Source: Phycicoccus jejuensis
Lineage (GTDB): Bacteria; Actinomycetota; Actinomycetes; Actinomycetales; Dermatophilaceae
NCBI RefSeq assembly: GCF_000720925.1
Contig: NZ_JOEE01000005.1
Span: forward strand, 1-64,000
Direction: 5' to 3'
Length of the DNA: 64,000 bases
In this document: in pieces, positions 61,791 to 64,000 of the stretch
Numbering within the stretch: position 1 is the stretch's first letter
How the letters are laid out: each line of letters begins with the position of its first letter
The notes under the pieces: model-generated
Told to the model about the DNA's origin: nothing
Database searches by the model: none
Seen by the model: only the letters and a program-made list of their open reading frames with translations
Position numbers and translations under genes: made by a program

Positions 61791-62405
61791 GTGTTCACCG
61801 GAATCGTCGAGGAGCTCGGCACCGTCGTCGCCCTGGACCGGGGCGCCGACTCCGCCCGGCTCACCCTCCGCGGCCCCCTCGTCACCGAGGACGCGACGCA
61901 CGGCGCCTCGATCGCCGTCAACGGCGTGTGCCTCACCGTCGTCGAGCACGTCGACGGTGAGTTCACCGTCGACGTCATGGCCGAGACCCTCCACCGCTCG
62001 AGCCTCGGCGCGCTCGCCCCGGGCGACCGGGTCAACCTCGAGCGGGCGATGGCCGCCTCGTCCCGGTTCGGCGGGCACGTCGTCCAAGGCCACGTCGACG
62101 GCACGACGACGATCACCGCCCGCGAGCCGGGCGAGCGCTGGGAGGTCGTGCGGTTCGGGCTGCCGGCCGCCCTCGCGCCCTACCTCGTCGAGAAGGGGTC
62201 GATCACGGTCGACGGGGTGTCCCTCACCGTCGTCGACGTGACGGACGGCTCGTTCTCGGTCTCGCTCATCCCGACCACGCTCGACCTGACCACGCTGGGG
62301 CACAAGGGGGTCGGCGACCCCGTCAACCTCGAGGTCGACGTCCTCGCCAAGTACGTCGAGCGGCTGCTGGCCACCCGGTTCGCCCCCACGGAGGTGGCCC
62401 CGTGA
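61791..62405 (+). CDS. ribE: Riboflavin synthase alpha chain
   Basis: 204 aa with two lumazine-binding barrels: [14 protein letters not shown] opens the first and [15 protein letters not shown] the second, with [12 protein letters not shown] and [13 protein letters not shown] as the matching repeats. Dismutates two 6,7-dimethyl-8-ribityllumazine molecules. GTG 2 nt after the ribD stop with TGAGGAG as ribosome site; overlaps ribBA by 4 nt. Also called ribC in some genomes. Confidence 0.95.
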   Translation: MFTGIVEELGTVVALDRGADSARLTLRGPLVTEDATHGASIAVNGVCLTVVEHVDGEFTVDVMAETLHRSSLGALAPGDRVNLERAMAASSRFGGHVVQGHVDGTTTITAREPGERWEVVRFGLPAALAPYLVEKGSITVDGVSLTVVDVTDGSFSVSLIPTTLDLTTLGHKGVGDPVNLEVDVLAKYVERLLATRFAPTEVAP

Positions 62406-63661
62406 GCGCCGGCCCCGGTCCCGCGCCGACCCTCGCCTCGGTCGAGGAGGCCCTCGACGCCCTGCGCACCGGCCGGCCGGTGCTCGTCGTCGACGACGCC
62501 AACCGCGAGAACGAGGGCGACGTCGTCCTCGCCGCCGAGACGCTCGACCCGTCCTGGACGGCGTGGGCGGTGCGCCACAGCTCGGGCTACCTGTGCGCGC
62601 CGATGCCCGAGGCGAGGGCCGACCGGCTCGGCCTGCCGCTCATGGTCCGCGACAACGCCGACCCGCTCGGGACCGCCTACACCGTGACGGTCGACGCCGC
62701 GGTCGGCGTGACGACGGGCATCTCGGCCGCCGACCGCACCCGGACGGTGCGCGTCCTCGCCGACCCGGCCTCGACGCCGGCCGACCTGCGCCGGCCCGGG
62801 CACGTCGTGCCGCTGCGCGCCCGCGCGGGCGGCGTGCTCGTCCGGCCCGGGCACACCGAGGCGACCGTCGACCTCTGCCGGCTCGCGGGGCTGGAGCCGG
62901 TGGGGGTCATCGGCGAGCTCGTCGAGGACGACGGCACGATGACCCGCCTCGACGGCGTGCTCGCCCTCGGTGCGCGGTACGACCTGCCGGTGCTCGCCAT
63001 CGCCGACCTCGTCGCCTGGCGCCAGCGCCACGACCGCGTCGTCCGGGTCGCCGACACCGTCGTCCCGACGCCGCACGGCCGCTTCCGGGCGCTGGCCTAC
63101 CGCGACGACATCACGGAGGAGGAGCACCTGGCGCTCGTCAGCCCGCTGGGTCTCGGCACCGGCCCGGTGCTGACGCGGGTCCACTCCGAGTGCCTGACCG
63201 GCGACGTCCTCGGCTCGCAGCGCTGCGACTGCGGCCCGCAGCTGGACCGTGCGCTCGAGCGCGTCGGCGCCGAGGGCGGGCTCGTCGTCTACCTGCGCGG
63301 CCACGAGGGCCGGGGGGTCGGGCTCGCGGCCAAGCTGCGCGCCTACGAGCTGCAGGACCGCGGGCTCGACACCGTCGACGCCCAGCTCGAGCTCGGACTG
63401 CCCGTCGACGCCCGCGACTACACGGTGGCCGCCGGCGTCCTCACCGACCTCGGCGTCGACGCTGTCCGGCTGCTCACGAACAACCCGGCCAAGGTCGAGG
63501 GCCTGCGCGCCCACGGCATCGAGGTCCCGGCCGTCGAGCGGCTGCGCACGACGCCGCTGCCGACGAACAGCGAATACCTGCGCACCAAGCGCGACCGGAT
63601 GGGCCACGACCTCGTCGTCGACGCCCACGACCCCCGAGAGAACCCGAGGAGCACGGCATGA
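62402..63661 (+). CDS. ribBA: 3,4-dihydroxy-2-butanone-4-phosphate synthase / GTP cyclohydrolase II
   Basis: 419 aa fusion. N-terminal DHBP synthase with the acidic loop [27 protein letters not shown] and [18 protein letters not shown]-terminal GTP cyclohydrolase II with zinc cysteines in [20 protein letters not shown], active-site [20 protein letters not shown] and [12 protein letters not shown]. Both active sites look intact. Starts both branches of riboflavin synthesis. Overlaps ribH (ATGA). Confidence 0.96.
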   Translation: MSAGPGPAPTLASVEEALDALRTGRPVLVVDDANRENEGDVVLAAETLDPSWTAWAVRHSSGYLCAPMPEARADRLGLPLMVRDNADPLGTAYTVTVDAAVGVTTGISAADRTRTVRVLADPASTPADLRRPGHVVPLRARAGGVLVRPGHTEATVDLCRLAGLEPVGVIGELVEDDGTMTRLDGVLALGARYDLPVLAIADLVAWRQRHDRVVRVADTVVPTPHGRFRALAYRDDITEEEHLALVSPLGLGTGPVLTRVHSECLTGDVLGSQRCDCGPQLDRALERVGAEGGLVVYLRGHEGRGVGLAAKLRAYELQDRGLDTVDAQLELGLPVDARDYTVAAGVLTDLGVDAVRLLTNNPAKVEGLRAHGIEVPAVERLRTTPLPTNSEYLRTKRDRMGHDLVVDAHDPRENPRSTA

Positions 63662-64000
63662 GCGGAGCAGGGTCCCCGAGCGTCGCGGCGGACGGGCGCG
63701 GCCTGCGGGTCGCGGTCGTCGCCGCGTCGTGGCACGACACGGTGATGGACGGCCTCCTCGACGGCGCTCGCCGCGGCCTGGCCGAGTGCGGCGTCGAGGA
63801 CCCCCTCGTCGTCCGCGTCCCCGGCACCGTCGAGCTGAGCGTGGCGTGCGCTCGCCTCGCCCCCGCGCACGACGCCCTCGTCGCCCTCGGGGTCGTCGTC
63901 CGCGGCGGCACGCCGCACTTCGACTACGTCTGCCGGAGCGCGACGGCCGGGCTGACCGACGTCGCCGTGCGCACCGGCGTGCCGGTCGGGTTCGGGGTCC
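63658..64000 (+). CDS. ribH: 6,7-dimethyl-8-ribityllumazine synthase, 5' part
   Basis: First 114 codons; the window ends inside the gene. [20 protein letters not shown] matches the start of RibH, followed by [17 protein letters not shown] and [17 protein letters not shown]. The His-containing loop normally read as GE/GA-T-x-H-Y/F-D is GGTPHFDYV here. It condenses the RibD pathway product with DHBP from RibBA. Completes the riboswitch-controlled operon. Confidence 0.93.
   Translation, partial: MSGAGSPSVAADGRGLRVAVVAASWHDTVMDGLLDGARRGLAECGVEDPLVVRVPGTVELSVACARLAPAHDALVALGVVVRGGTPHFDYVCRSATAGLTDVAVRTGVPVGFGV

Overview
The window is chromosomal DNA from a very GC-rich actinobacterium, most likely of the Micrococcales (Intrasporangiaceae-like). 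Four things point there. GTG starts and 4-nt GTGA/ATGA stop-start overlaps are everywhere. Several families are actinobacterial: mIHF, SteA, mycothiol-linked DinB/MDMPI proteins, a helicase-dead PriA and a PGKGP-loop EF-P. Gene order follows mycobacterial blocks, for example TPR - HAD - 58-aa protein - tlyA - nadK - recN - steA - steB - pyrG - NUDIX. Many -10 boxes of the form TANNNT lie 6-8 nt before start codons. The species is not identified.

Layout. 1-98 holds the 3' end of a 5S rRNA gene and the rRNA operon terminator. 206-14643 is a densely overlapping + strand run: TPR protein, HAD phosphatase, Lys/Ala-rich protein, 58-aa protein, tlyA, nadK, recN, then an envelope block (steA, steB, MraY/WecA-like protein, MurJ-like flippase, GT4 glycosyltransferase), pyrG and a NUDIX hydrolase. 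14707-17865 has a YchJ-like protein, a two-domain VOC protein and aspS. 17960-20609 is a small accessory patch: hydrolase, GNAT, an array of 40-bp repeats and a DinB protein. 20657-27653 has rarA, a TraR/DksA protein, two small membrane-anchored proteins, alaS, ruvX and mltG. 27647-31984 is a shikimate block (aroE, orphan A24 peptidase, aroC, aroK, aroB). 32124-33080 is an AbiEi-like gene with near-identical 68-bp palindromic elements on both sides. 33297-34274 is efp-nusB, followed by small accessory genes.

36197-46293 is a complete UMP pathway operon: pyrR, pyrB, pyrC, carA, carB, pyrK, pyrD, pyrF. Its leader folds a PyrR-binding loop directly onto the Shine-Dalgarno sequence. mihF, gmk, rpoZ and coaBC follow. 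Two minus-strand coiled-coil genes (one DivIVA-like) lie divergent from metK. Then come priA, fmt, a minus-strand pair of DinB/MDMPI genes, rsmB, rpe and a Qnr/McbG-like pentapeptide protein. An FMN riboswitch controls ribD-ribE-ribBA-ribH, and ribH runs off the window end.

Most of the window is core metabolism and information processing. The unusual signals are: an apparent ATC start codon on tlyA; a two-copy family of long intergenic hairpins between convergent genes; the paired 68-bp elements, each placed exactly 5 nt after a stop codon around the AbiEi-like gene; the 40-bp palindromic tandem array; the repeated leaderless-promoter architecture; and the MraY-like/MurJ-like/GT4 trio embedded next to SteA/SteB. 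I see no CRISPR array, insertion sequence, prophage or tRNA gene.
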